Shown piece by piece: positions 1 to 7,612 of a stretch of DNA of 12,942 nt (within the stretch, counting starts at the first letter, position 1; every line of letters begins with the position of its first letter). Origin of the DNA: DATJFH01 sp035495815 (GTDB taxonomy: Bacteria; Acidobacteriota; Terriglobia; Bryobacterales; Bryobacteraceae); assembly GCA_035495815.1 (NCBI GenBank), contig DATJFH010000026.1, forward strand, positions 1 to 12,942. The letters run 5' to 3'. The notes under the pieces are model-generated. The model worked only from the letters and a program-made list of their open reading frames with translations. It ran no database searches and had not been told where the DNA came from. The position numbers and the translations under genes are program-made.

Positions 1-2516
1 AAGTGCAGTTACGCACGCTGTCTACTTCACAGACGCCGTTCGGGCCGAGCGCCAACATCATTCAGGCGGTTTTCACTCTGACGGTGAGCGCGACGGGGAC
101 ACCTTCGGGTCCCCTCACGGCGCCCGCGCTGCTGCGCATTCTGGGAGGAGATAATCAATCCGGCGCTCCGGGCGCGATTCTGCCTACGCCGTTAATGGCG
201 CGCGTCGAGGACGCTTCAGGAATTCCGCTCCCCAATACTCCGGTGGTGTGGCAGCCTTCGGCCTCGGTCTCGCTCAGCAATGCCTCATCGGCTTCGGACG
301 CCAGCGGCATCGTATCCGCGACCGTGATCCTCGGCTCCGCAGGTCCGGCGCAGGTGCAGTTGCGGACGATCAGCACGTCGCAAACTCCTTTCGGACCGAG
401 CGCCAATATCGTGCAGACGGTTTTCAACCTGACGGCCAGCGGGACGCCGACCACTCCCACGCCGCCGTCCAGCCCGGCGCTGCTGCGAATTCTGGGCGGG
501 AACAATCAATCGGGCTCACCAGGAGGTCTGCTTTCGGCGCCGCTGGTGGCGAGAGTAGAGGACTCCGCGGGCAATCCCATTCCCAACGCTCCGGTAGTGT
601 GGCAACCTTCGTCGACGATTTCTTTGAGCAATATGTCCTCGATTTCGGACGGGAACGGGGTGGTGTCGGCGAGCGTGATTCTGGGATCTGTCACCGGTCC
701 CGCGCAGGCGCAGGTGAGGATGGCGAACGCCCCCGCGATACAGGCGGTATTCAGCCTGACGATTACGGGGAGTACCGTGACGCCGACCCAGCCCGCCTCG
801 AGCGCTTCATCGCTGAGGATACTGGGCGGTAACAGCCAGTCCGGCGCGCCGGGCTCGCGCTTGCAGGCGCCGTTGACGGCGGTGATTGAAGACAGTTCCG
901 GCCGGCCGGTTCCGAATGTGCCTGTGTTCTGGGAAACCTCGCAGGGCTTGACGTTATCCGGCGCGACTTCGACATCCGACGCCCACGGAATCGTCTCCAC
1001 GCTGGTGACGCTAGGCCCATCGACGGGCCCGGCTCAGGTGACTTTGCGGACCACGGGCGGATTCCAGACACCCTTCGGCGTTACGCCGGGAGCGACGCTG
1101 CAGGTTGTCTTCAGCCTGCTGGCGGTAGGGCAGCCGCAGCCCGGCGCTCCGGCTGCGCTGCGGGTCGTGGGCGGCGACAACCAGTCCGGGCTGCCGGGCG
1201 CGCGTCTGCCGTTTACTTTGGCCGCGCGGGTCGAGGACGCCGCCGGAAACCCGGTGCCGAACGTGCCGGTCATCTGGCAGCCTTCGCCGGGAGCCGCTTT
1301 GTCGCTGACGAACCTGGTTTCGATATCGGATGCGAGCGGAATCGTCTCGGCGACCGCGCAGCTCGGCGCGACGCCAGGCCCCACGCAGGCGCAGGTGCGA
1401 ATCGCAAATACGCCCGCGCTGGCGTTTTTCAATCTGGTTGTGATCCCGCCGCAGCCGTCGGTACTGCGGATTCTGGCCGGCAACAACCTATCGGCCGAGC
1501 CGGGGAAGCTGATCTCATTGACGGCGCGCGTGGAGGATGGCGCCGGCAATCCGGTTCCGAACGTCTCGGTGATCTGGCAGGCGCTGGATCCGCAAATCGT
1601 GCAGTTGGGCAACGTTGTTTCGGTTTCGGACGTGAATGGGGTGGTCTCGGCGACAGCCACGCTGCTTGCGCCCGGCACGACCCAGGTGCAGGTGCGGATC
1701 ACCGCAATTCCGGTGCTGGCGCAGTTCAATTTGCAGGGGACCCAGGCTCCGGTTCCGAATACGCTGACTTTCCTCAACGCAGCGAGCGGCGAACCCGGCT
1801 CGGTGAGTCCGACCGGACTGGTGCGAGTTTTTGGAGACGGCATCGCAACAGGAGTCCAAGGGTGTCTGACGGGCTCCCAAGGATTCGGGCCGCTGCCGCT
1901 TTCGGTGAACGGCGTACGGGTTCAATTCGCTGCCGAGGGGTACAGCGCGCTGGCGCCGATCTTCTCGCTCTGCAACCTCGGTCCGGGTAAGGAGTACATC
2001 GTGATACAGGCCCCGGCCGATCTGCCGCTGCAGGAAACCACCGTAACGGTGCAGGCGCAGGAGGTGGCGGTGGCGCAGAGCCATGTCACCGCGGCTGCGG
2101 CCGGCCCGGGAATCTTCGAAACGGAGATGTCGGATGGATCGAAGCGCGCCGTGCTGCAGCGTGTGGACGGCAGCTACGTGTCGCTCGAAAACCCGGCCCA
2201 AAAAGGCGAGCGGTTGCGGGCGTTTGTCACCGGCCTGGGACGCGCGGTTACCGCTTCCGGAACCCAGGTCAATACGAACCAGCCGGGGACGCCGGACGAC
2301 GACGCAGCGCCGCCGAATCCGGTGGCGCTGGTAATCGGCAACCGGACGGTCGAGCCTGTTTCGAGCGTGTATTCGGCCGAGTCCCTTGGAGTGTACGTGG
2401 TGACGTTCGATCTGCCGGAGGACGCGCCGTCGGGATCGGACGTGGATTTGTCGGTCGTGACGGCGTCAGGCGAACAAAGTATCGCCGGGAAGGTTTCGAA
2501 AGCGCCGATCCAGTAA
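1..2516 (+). CDS. Surface/secreted protein, Big_1-like Ig repeats plus TIGR03437-like C-terminus (5' partial)
   Basis: The reading frame is open at the left edge (first full codon at base 3), so the N-terminus and any signal peptide lie outside the window; 837 residues remain and the stop is TAA at 2514. Visible residues 1-586 are Ig-like repeats with the pattern LRILGG-NQSG, then RVEDA-GNPVPN-PV-W, then SDA-G-VSA, which resembles invasin/Big_1 domains. Residues from about 587 (FLNAASGEPGSVSPTGLVRVFG) to 837 resemble the TIGR03437 C-terminal region known from Solibacter-type proteins, whose function is not established. No enzyme motif is visible. The likely role is an extracellular or surface-anchored structural or adhesive protein; this is inferred from the repeat architecture. 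Codon use and GC look like the neighbours. It converges on the receptor gene with a 16-base gap. Confidence 0.85.
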   Translation, partial: VQLRTLSTSQTPFGPSANIIQAVFTLTVSATGTPSGPLTAPALLRILGGDNQSGAPGAILPTPLMARVEDASGIPLPNTPVVWQPSASVSLSNASSASDASGIVSATVILGSAGPAQVQLRTISTSQTPFGPSANIVQTVFNLTASGTPTTPTPPSSPALLRILGGNNQSGSPGGLLSAPLVARVEDSAGNPIPNAPVVWQPSSTISLSNMSSISDGNGVVSASVILGSVTGPAQAQVRMANAPAIQAVFSLTITGSTVTPTQPASSASSLRILGGNSQSGAPGSRLQAPLTAVIEDSSGRPVPNVPVFWETSQGLTLSGATSTSDAHGIVSTLVTLGPSTGPAQVTLRTTGGFQTPFGVTPGATLQVVFSLLAVGQPQPGAPAALRVVGGDNQSGLPGARLPFTLAARVEDAAGNPVPNVPVIWQPSPGAALSLTNLVSISDASGIVSATAQLGATPGPTQAQVRIANTPALAFFNLVVIPPQPSVLRILAGNNLSAEPGKLISLTARVEDGAGNPVPNVSVIWQALDPQIVQLGNVVSVSDVNGVVSATATLLAPGTTQVQVRITAIPVLAQFNLQGTQAPVPNTLTFLNAASGEPGSVSPTGLVRVFGDGIATGVQGCLTGSQGFGPLPLSVNGVRVQFAAEGYSALAPIFSLCNLGPGKEYIVIQAPADLPLQETTVTVQAQEVAVAQSHVTAAAAGPGIFETEMSDGSKRAVLQRVDGSYVSLENPAQKGERLRAFVTGLGRAVTASGTQVNTNQPGTPDDDAAPPNPVALVIGNRTVEPVSSVYSAESLGVYVVTFDLPEDAPSGSDVDLSVVTASGEQSIAGKVSKAPIQ
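129..1760 (+). repeat. Five tandem Ig-like repeat units within the surface protein gene
   Basis: Units begin at an LRILGG-type motif: 129 (351 bases), 480 (330), 810 (345), 1155 (306) and 1461 (300), to about 1760. Bases 1-128 are the tail of a further upstream unit. Units vary in length because some carry an extra QTPFG segment before the closing strand (the partial first unit, the one at 129 and, diverged, the one at 810), while the others lack it. The left-edge tail and the matching part of the 129 unit (bases about 354-450) are still close at DNA level, whereas the last two units have diverged more. This suggests recent duplication towards the N-terminal side. Confidence 0.85.
1761..2513 (+). 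other. TIGR03437-like C-terminal region
   Basis: This covers residues 587-837 of the surface protein. It starts with an N-A-A-S-GEPGSVSPTGLVRVFG stretch and contains blocks seen in this family: a 'LPLSVNGVRV' strand, an 'EYIVIQAPADLP' strand, a 'GPGIFE' turn, and a late 'VTGLGRAV' segment followed by a proline-rich 'PDDDAAPPNPVAL' loop. The family is defined by similarity only, and it is known mainly as a lineage marker of Solibacter-type Acidobacteriota. Assignment is by recognition of the pattern, not by a profile search. Confidence 0.7.
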
Positions 2517-2518
2517 CG

Positions 2519-2532
2519 GCGCTTCGTAGCGC
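2519..2532. terminator. Short hairpin between convergent genes, possible weak terminator
   Basis: A 5-base-pair stem (GCGCT at 2519-2523, AGCGC at 2528-2532) with the loop TCGT lies almost exactly in the 16-base gap between the two convergent stop codons. A G-T pair could extend it by one. There is no run of T on either strand afterwards, so an intrinsic terminator is only weakly supported. Confidence 0.25.
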
Positions 2533-5500
2533 TTAGAAAATCAGCTTCAAGCCGACAAAGATTCGCCTCTCGCCCTCTCCGCTCGAGGTCCCCGTAATCG
2601 TACCAAACAGCGTATTGGCCGGATTGGTATTCGGCGCATCGAAGTTCGGATGGTTCAGCGCGCCCTCGGCTTCGCCTCGAACCTGGAGCTTCAGCCCCTC
2701 GCGAATCCGGAAGTTCTTGAACGCGCTCAAGTCCCACAGATTGATTCCGGGCGCGCGAACCTGACGGATTCGAGCGGGAAACGTGCGGATATTGTTCGCG
2801 GGCTGCAGGCGGCTATTGGTCTCGAAGCCGCTCGTATTGAACCAGCGCTCGAGCTTCCGCTCGTCCGCCGCCAGCGAGAGCTGCGAGTACGTGCCGCGGT
2901 AGATTACGTTGCCGAAGGCCAGCGGCGCCCCCGCCTGGCCGGTGAAGATGGCCTGAACCTGCCAGCCGCCGGTGACGTGATCGAGCCATCCGGGCGAATT
3001 GCGGAACAGGAGCTTGCCTTTGCCCACCGGCAGTTCCCAAACGCCGCTGGCAGCGAAGCGGTGCGGGCGATCGAGATCGGACATGCTGCGGTTCAACTGG
3101 CTGTCGGTGTCATTCAGATAGGTGAGGGCTTCCATCGTCGTCGACCAGGTGTAGTTCGCCTGGACCAGAACGCCGCCGGAGAAGCGGCGATCGAGACGCG
3201 TGGTGAAGGCGTGGTACCAGGCATAGCCGGAGGGCAGCGACGTGCTCAAGTCAGTGAACTGCGGGTAGGGCCGCAGCAACTGGCCGCGCGTGGTGGTGGA
3301 CGATGTCAGGAACGAAGTCCCGGCGAAACCGGGGATGCCGAGGAACGGATTGGCGACGTTTGCCGAAAGGAAGTCGATGACAGCCTGGTCGCGGACCGCC
3401 GAGGAGCTGAGATACTGCTTCGGCACGGAGTTGAATTGGGTCACCACGGGCTGGCGCACGGAACGGCTCGCCATGTAGCCGATTTCGAGCACGGTACGCT
3501 TTATCGGCTCCACCTGAATGTTGAAGTTCCAGCGCTGCGTGTAGCCCCGGCGCCCATCGGTCGAGAAGAATCCAGGGGTGCGGCCGAGGAAGGTCTGCAA
3601 TCCGTCCGCGGCGCCGCGCGGCCGCTGCAATCCGTTCGCCAGCGGATTGGAAATCGAGGCGACGTAGGTGACTCCGTTGTCGTTGGTGGGCACGATATTG
3701 GTGCGCTGGTTGAAACCGGGCTGCGAGACGTCGGAGAAGTCTGCTCCCAACAGCGAGTAGAAGATGCCGTAACCCGCTCGAATCACGGTGTTCGGCGTAA
3801 GCTGATAGGCCATGCCGATGCGCGGCATCACCGCGCCGTAATACGAATCGCGGATGGCGCGCGGCAGGCCGCCCACGCCGGCGAAGGTCACCCCTCCCAG
3901 AGTGTGGAACGCGGCGGCCGGGATTTCCGCGATTGGCGACCTGGCATACTGGGCGCGCGCTTGCGCTTCGATGGGATTCGGTGTCTTGAAATCGAAGTCG
4001 AGCGTCGTACGGTTGTAGCGCTCGACGGTGGGCGCTTCTACTTCCCAACGCAGCCCGAGGTTCAGGGTGAGCCTTCGTGTGAGGCGCCAGTCGTCCTGAG
4101 CGAACAACGCGTAGAACTTGCTGGACTCGGCGCGGGAATCATTCACGTCGGCGAAGCCGCCGGTTGGGATGCCGAACAGAAGGCTCGCCAGGCCCTGTCC
4201 GAAAGGCGAGTTCGGCGAATTATCGAGCGGGCCGCGCGTATAATTCTGGTCGAAGTTCATGCGCGGCGAGACATTGCCGTAGGTCACGCTATTGTCGTAG
4301 AGAAGCCGGACATCGGCGCCGAAACGCACGCTGTGCAGGCCTTTGGTCCAACTTAAAGTATTCAGCAGGCTGTGAGAGTAATACTTCTGCGAGAAGCCGC
4401 CGTCGTTGCCAAGCTGCAGCAGGCCGTTGACGTTGATCTGAGGGAAGGACACGCCTTGTGGATCGAGCTGTGAAGTGAGGGAAGCAGGGAAGCCAAACTC
4501 GGTCAGGTTGAAACCGATGTTGTCGAAACTCTGGTACTCGCGGAACCAGGTGAAGCCGTAGCGGGAGTCCAGAATCATTGCCGGAGAGATGACCCAGACA
4601 TTGTCGAGCGCGGCGCCGCGGTGAGGGCGCTGCCGGGAGCGGCCGCGGACAGTGCTGTCGGCCACGAATTTATCGAACTTACCGTTGAAGTCCGAGCGCG
4701 AATAGCGGAAGAACATGTGGTCGCGGGCGCTCCAGTTCTGGTCGATCTTGAAGACGGGCTGGTGCAGAACCTGGTCCTTGGGGGCGGTGACGGAGAAATT
4801 CTGCTGGCCGTCGGCTGTGCCGCCCGTGTTCGGCAGAGGGTAGTATTTCAAAATGCCCTTCGCGCTTGCGGCGATGCGGCTGGCAGGGATGAGATTGCCG
4901 GCGAGCGGCTGCCTCGACAGGCGGGCGCCGGAAGGAGTGGTAGTGAACGGATCGTAGATCTGGTATTGCGAGCCCAGACGGAGGAGCGCGGAGAAGTCGC
5001 CGCCGCGCTGTGCTTCAGTGGGCACGCTGACATTCGAGAGCACGGGCTGGGAGCGGTCGGCGCTCTGGTAACCGAACATCCAGAAGGTGCGGCTGCGGCC
5101 GTTGTAGATTTTCGGAACCACTACGGGTCCGCCCACGGCGACGCTGGTGCGCCACCAGTTGTCCGCCGGGGTATTGGCGTCGATCTTCTCCTGCGTGACC
5201 GGCCCGGTGGCGGGGTCGAAGATGAACTTGTTGAGGAAGAAATTTCGCGAGACCATGGGGCCCTTCGCCAGCCACGCTCCGGCCGTGCCGTGCAACTGGT
5301 TGGTTCCGCTTTTGAGGCTGATGTTGACGGCCCCACCGGTCGAATGCCCGACCGCAGCGTCGTAGCTGGTGGTGTCGATACGCAACTCCTGCACCATGTC
5401 CTGGGGCGGGACGATGGCGGTACGTCCGCCGTAGGCGTTGCTGCTGACTCCGTCGAGGTTGTAGTCGAAGCCGCCCAGACCGCCGCCGGCCACGCGCGCC

Positions 5501-6033
5501 GCCGAGGCCTGATCGACATTCCAGGGACCGCCGGCAGGCAATCCGGGCAGCACCACGCCGGGGGCCAGCGTGTACAGCCAGGCCAGACTGCCGCCGCGGA
5601 GCGGCAGCTCGGCCGTCTGCTTCGAGCTGATCACTTGACCGACGGTGCTGGTGACGCTTTCGAGCACGGGCGTTTCGGCGGACACCTCGACCGATTCGGT
5701 TACCGCGCCGACTTCGAGCCGCACGTCTATGCGCAGCCGCTCTCCGGTGCGCACTTCGAGCGAGGGACGCGTCCAGCGCTTGAACCCGCTGATGGAGACT
5801 TCCAGGTTATACGTGCCGGGGTTCAGGTACGAGGCTTCGTATACTCCCTGCTCATTGCTGACCGCCGCGGTGACTACGCCCGTGGCTGCGTTCGTGGCTT
5901 TCAAGGATGCGCGCGGCACGACCGCGCCGGTCGTATCGGTAACCTGTCCTTCGATGTGACCGCGCGGATCCTGCTGCGAGTACGCGTTCATGCACAGCGC
6001 GGCGAGCGCGGTTAGTTGGAGAACAGTTCTCAT
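2533..6033 (-). CDS. TonB-dependent outer-membrane receptor, Oar-like, with carboxypeptidase-regulatory-like N-domain
   Basis: The 1166-residue protein has a signal peptide (MRTVLQLTALAALCMNAYS, cut before QQ). A carboxypeptidase-regulatory-like beta-sandwich follows at about residues 24-108 (GQVTDTTGAVVPRASL, later NPGTYNLEV and GFKRW). Next is a segment VTESVEVSAETPVL that may hold the TonB-contact region. A plug spans about 112-255 (QTAELPLRGG, FDYNLDGVSSN, GGAVNISLKSGTN). The rest is a large barrel ending in VGLKLIF, with the terminal Phe expected of outer-membrane barrels. The family imports large or scarce ligands using TonB energy, or serves as an Oar-type surface protein; the ligand is unknown, and no SusD-type partner is encoded here. 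The ATG at 6033 is preferred over a TTG at 6054 because AGGAGG lies 5 bases upstream. The gene is last in the minus-strand block, 106 bases after the M16 genes. Confidence 0.92.
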   Translation of the reverse strand: MRTVLQLTALAALCMNAYSQQDPRGHIEGQVTDTTGAVVPRASLKATNAATGVVTAAVSNEQGVYEASYLNPGTYNLEVSISGFKRWTRPSLEVRTGERLRIDVRLEVGAVTESVEVSAETPVLESVTSTVGQVISSKQTAELPLRGGSLAWLYTLAPGVVLPGLPAGGPWNVDQASAARVAGGGLGGFDYNLDGVSSNAYGGRTAIVPPQDMVQELRIDTTSYDAAVGHSTGGAVNISLKSGTNQLHGTAGAWLAKGPMVSRNFFLNKFIFDPATGPVTQEKIDANTPADNWWRTSVAVGGPVVVPKIYNGRSRTFWMFGYQSADRSQPVLSNVSVPTEAQRGGDFSALLRLGSQYQIYDPFTTTPSGARLSRQPLAGNLIPASRIAASAKGILKYYPLPNTGGTADGQQNFSVTAPKDQVLHQPVFKIDQNWSARDHMFFRYSRSDFNGKFDKFVADSTVRGRSRQRPHRGAALDNVWVISPAMILDSRYGFTWFREYQSFDNIGFNLTEFGFPASLTSQLDPQGVSFPQINVNGLLQLGNDGGFSQKYYSHSLLNTLSWTKGLHSVRFGADVRLLYDNSVTYGNVSPRMNFDQNYTRGPLDNSPNSPFGQGLASLLFGIPTGGFADVNDSRAESSKFYALFAQDDWRLTRRLTLNLGLRWEVEAPTVERYNRTTLDFDFKTPNPIEAQARAQYARSPIAEIPAAAFHTLGGVTFAGVGGLPRAIRDSYYGAVMPRIGMAYQLTPNTVIRAGYGIFYSLLGADFSDVSQPGFNQRTNIVPTNDNGVTYVASISNPLANGLQRPRGAADGLQTFLGRTPGFFSTDGRRGYTQRWNFNIQVEPIKRTVLEIGYMASRSVRQPVVTQFNSVPKQYLSSSAVRDQAVIDFLSANVANPFLGIPGFAGTSFLTSSTTTRGQLLRPYPQFTDLSTSLPSGYAWYHAFTTRLDRRFSGGVLVQANYTWSTTMEALTYLNDTDSQLNRSMSDLDRPHRFAASGVWELPVGKGKLLFRNSPGWLDHVTGGWQVQAIFTGQAGAPLAFGNVIYRGTYSQLSLAADERKLERWFNTSGFETNSRLQPANNIRTFPARIRQVRAPGINLWDLSAFKNFRIREGLKLQVRGEAEGALNHPNFDAPNTNPANTLFGTITGTSSGEGERRIFVGLKLIF

Positions 6034-6038
6034 GGCCG

Positions 6039-6044
6039 CCTCCT
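6039..6044 (-). promoter_or_regulatory. Ribosome binding site of the TonB-dependent receptor
   Basis: A perfect AGGAGG on the minus strand is separated by 5 bases from the ATG at 6033. It fixes the start codon and places the signal peptide directly at the N-terminus. It is the strongest ribosome binding site in the block, suggesting high or independent translation of the receptor. Confidence 0.8.
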
Positions 6045-6065
6045 GACGTGTCAAAGAGTAGGATC

Positions 6066-6071
6066 AGTATA
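6066..6071 (-). promoter_or_regulatory. Possible -10 element upstream of the receptor gene
   Basis: On the minus strand TATACT matches the bacterial -10 consensus in five of six bases and lies about 33 bases before the receptor start. The sequence 15-19 bases further upstream has no good TTGACA-like match, so a separate promoter for the receptor is plausible but weak. Confidence 0.25.
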
Positions 6072-6097
6072 TCCAGAATCGGGAAACCATAGCGGTG

Positions 6098-6119
6098 CGG
6101 ACTGCCAATTTGCAGTCCG
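6098..6119 (-). terminator. Hairpin after the M16 gene pair, possible terminator or attenuator
   Basis: A perfect 8-base-pair stem (CGGACTGC at 6098-6105, GCAGTCCG at 6112-6119) has a 6-base loop. It lies about 20 bases downstream of the stop codon of the inactive M16 gene and upstream of the receptor gene. The sequence following it on the minus strand has only a short TTT, not a full T-run, so it may act as a partial terminator, an mRNA-stabilising hairpin or a protein site. Confidence 0.4.
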
Positions 6120-6139
6120 GCGGGAGAACCTGCTCGCAA

Positions 6140-7612
6140 CTACCTCGGATAAACCATCGTCAGAGGGTCGGGGAGCGGGATGGGGGTTACCCCGCGCTTA
6201 CCGGCCAACTTGGCCACCGAAAACTGCGGGCGGTCCGGGTTCCCGCGCAGGATCGTATCCACATCGCCTACGGCCAGGATGACCAGTTTGTCCGGCTGAA
6301 GGTATTTGCGCGATACGCGCTGGATTTCGTCGGCGGTTACCGCGTTCACGCGCTGCGTGTATTTCTCCCAGTAATCCTCCGGGAGTTTCGTGAAATAGTC
6401 GCTGGCGAACTGGGAGGCCTTCTGGCCTGCTGTCGAGAAGCGAAGCGGGAGGGCTTCGACGGCGTGCGCGATGGCCGTCGAGAGTTCCTCCGGGCTGACC
6501 TTGGAATCGCGAAGCCGCTCGATCTCCGTGGTTACGAGGGAAATGGCCTGCGCCACGCTCGGGCTCTTGGACTGGAAGCCGACCGAGAAGACCCCCTCGT
6601 AGTAAGTCCCGGCGTGGAACTGGGATGCGGCCGAGTAGGCGAGGCCTTCGTCGGAGCGCACGCGCTCGACGATGCGCGACGTGAAGGTGTTGCCGCCGAG
6701 GATTCCGTTCATCACGCCCAGCGCGATGTGATCCGGATTCGAGATGGCCACGCCGATGTGACCCATCTGGACACGGCCCTGGTTGACGCCCTTCTTGTCG
6801 ACCACGTAAACGCCGGGCTGCGGAGTGAAATCGGGCTTCGGCGGTTCGGGGATCTTCGTATCGAGATTGGGCCAGCCGGCAAAAGCGCTGTCCAGCTTGG
6901 CCAGCATCTGCTTGGTGTCGAAATCGCCGGAGACTGCCAGAATGAAATTGGAGGGGTAATAGTAGCGGTCGTGGAAAGCGATCATGTCCTGGCGGGAGAT
7001 GGTTTCGAGGGACGCTTTGGTGACGGCCGCGGTGGTGAAATGCTTTTCGCCGCGCAGGAGACGCTGGAACTCGCGGCGCTCGATGGAAGTGGTGCTGTCG
7101 TTACGGCGCTCGAGGGATTGCAGGATCTGGTTCTTGGCCAGCTTGAGCCGGCCTTCGTCGAAGGCGGGATTGCGCAGCATATCGACGAACAGGGCCAGGC
7201 CCGCGTCCACGTCCTTGGAAAGACAGTTCAGCGAGGCATTGGCGGACACGTCACCGGAGCCGGAGCTGATGCGGGCCGCGAGGAAGGCGGCTTCCTCGTC
7301 GAAATCGGAGGGTGATTTCGTTTTTGTGCCGCCGGCGCGCATCTGCGAGCCCATCAGATCGGCGAGTCCGGTCTTGCCGGGGGGATCGAGGTAATCGCCG
7401 GTGCGGATGATGATCGAGATATTGACCAGCGGAAAATCGTGATCTTCCACCAGGAACGCCGTCGCGCCGCTTTGGAGCTGATGGCGGTACCCGGCGGCCT
7501 TGGGCGGCGTGAAGGTACGCTGCGGAAACCGCAGCTCACGCGGATGCTTGACGATAGTGTCCGCGGCGGCCGCCACTCCGAGCAGGGCGCAGAAAATCAG
7601 AATGCGTTTCAT
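6140..7612 (-). CDS. M16-family protein lacking the zinc motif (probable non-catalytic partner subunit)
   Basis: The 490-residue protein has a signal peptide (MKRILIFCALLGVAAAA, cut near residue 17-18) and the full two-half M16 fold. Where active members have HxxEH after 'PPGKTGLA', this one reads DLMGS (residues 85-89), so all three motif residues are replaced and zinc binding is not expected. The later arginine-tyrosine motif is intact: R319 and Y326 in VRSDEGLAYSAAS. In heterodimeric M16 proteases, one subunit carries the zinc site and the other carries the R/Y motif that helps hold substrate. The neighbouring upstream gene supplies an intact zinc site, so a periplasmic heterodimer is likely. 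The start ATG overlaps the previous stop (ATGA) and has GGAGG 6 bases upstream. The stop is TAG at 6142-6140. Confidence 0.93.
   Translation of the reverse strand: MKRILIFCALLGVAAAADTIVKHPRELRFPQRTFTPPKAAGYRHQLQSGATAFLVEDHDFPLVNISIIIRTGDYLDPPGKTGLADLMGSQMRAGGTKTKSPSDFDEEAAFLAARISSGSGDVSANASLNCLSKDVDAGLALFVDMLRNPAFDEGRLKLAKNQILQSLERRNDSTTSIERREFQRLLRGEKHFTTAAVTKASLETISRQDMIAFHDRYYYPSNFILAVSGDFDTKQMLAKLDSAFAGWPNLDTKIPEPPKPDFTPQPGVYVVDKKGVNQGRVQMGHIGVAISNPDHIALGVMNGILGGNTFTSRIVERVRSDEGLAYSAASQFHAGTYYEGVFSVGFQSKSPSVAQAISLVTTEIERLRDSKVSPEELSTAIAHAVEALPLRFSTAGQKASQFASDYFTKLPEDYWEKYTQRVNAVTADEIQRVSRKYLQPDKLVILAVGDVDTILRGNPDRPQFSVAKLAGKRGVTPIPLPDPLTMVYPR

Noticed and set aside
2650..4356. Long open frame on the + strand opposite the receptor gene, and similar ones at 4621-6015, 6095-7315 and 7612-9312
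   Set aside because: These are antisense frames kept open by GC-rich third positions. Their products are low-complexity and lack domains, while the minus-strand products show clear families.
6007..6033. Lipoprotein signal (cysteine at residue 14 of the receptor)
   Set aside because: The residue before the cysteine is Leu, not Gly, Ala or Ser, and a normal cleavage site AYS-QQ follows.
6049..6054. Perfect TTGACA on the minus strand before the receptor gene, as a -35 box
   Set aside because: It is only 15 bases from the start codon, so a -10 box would fall inside the coding sequence, and none is present there.
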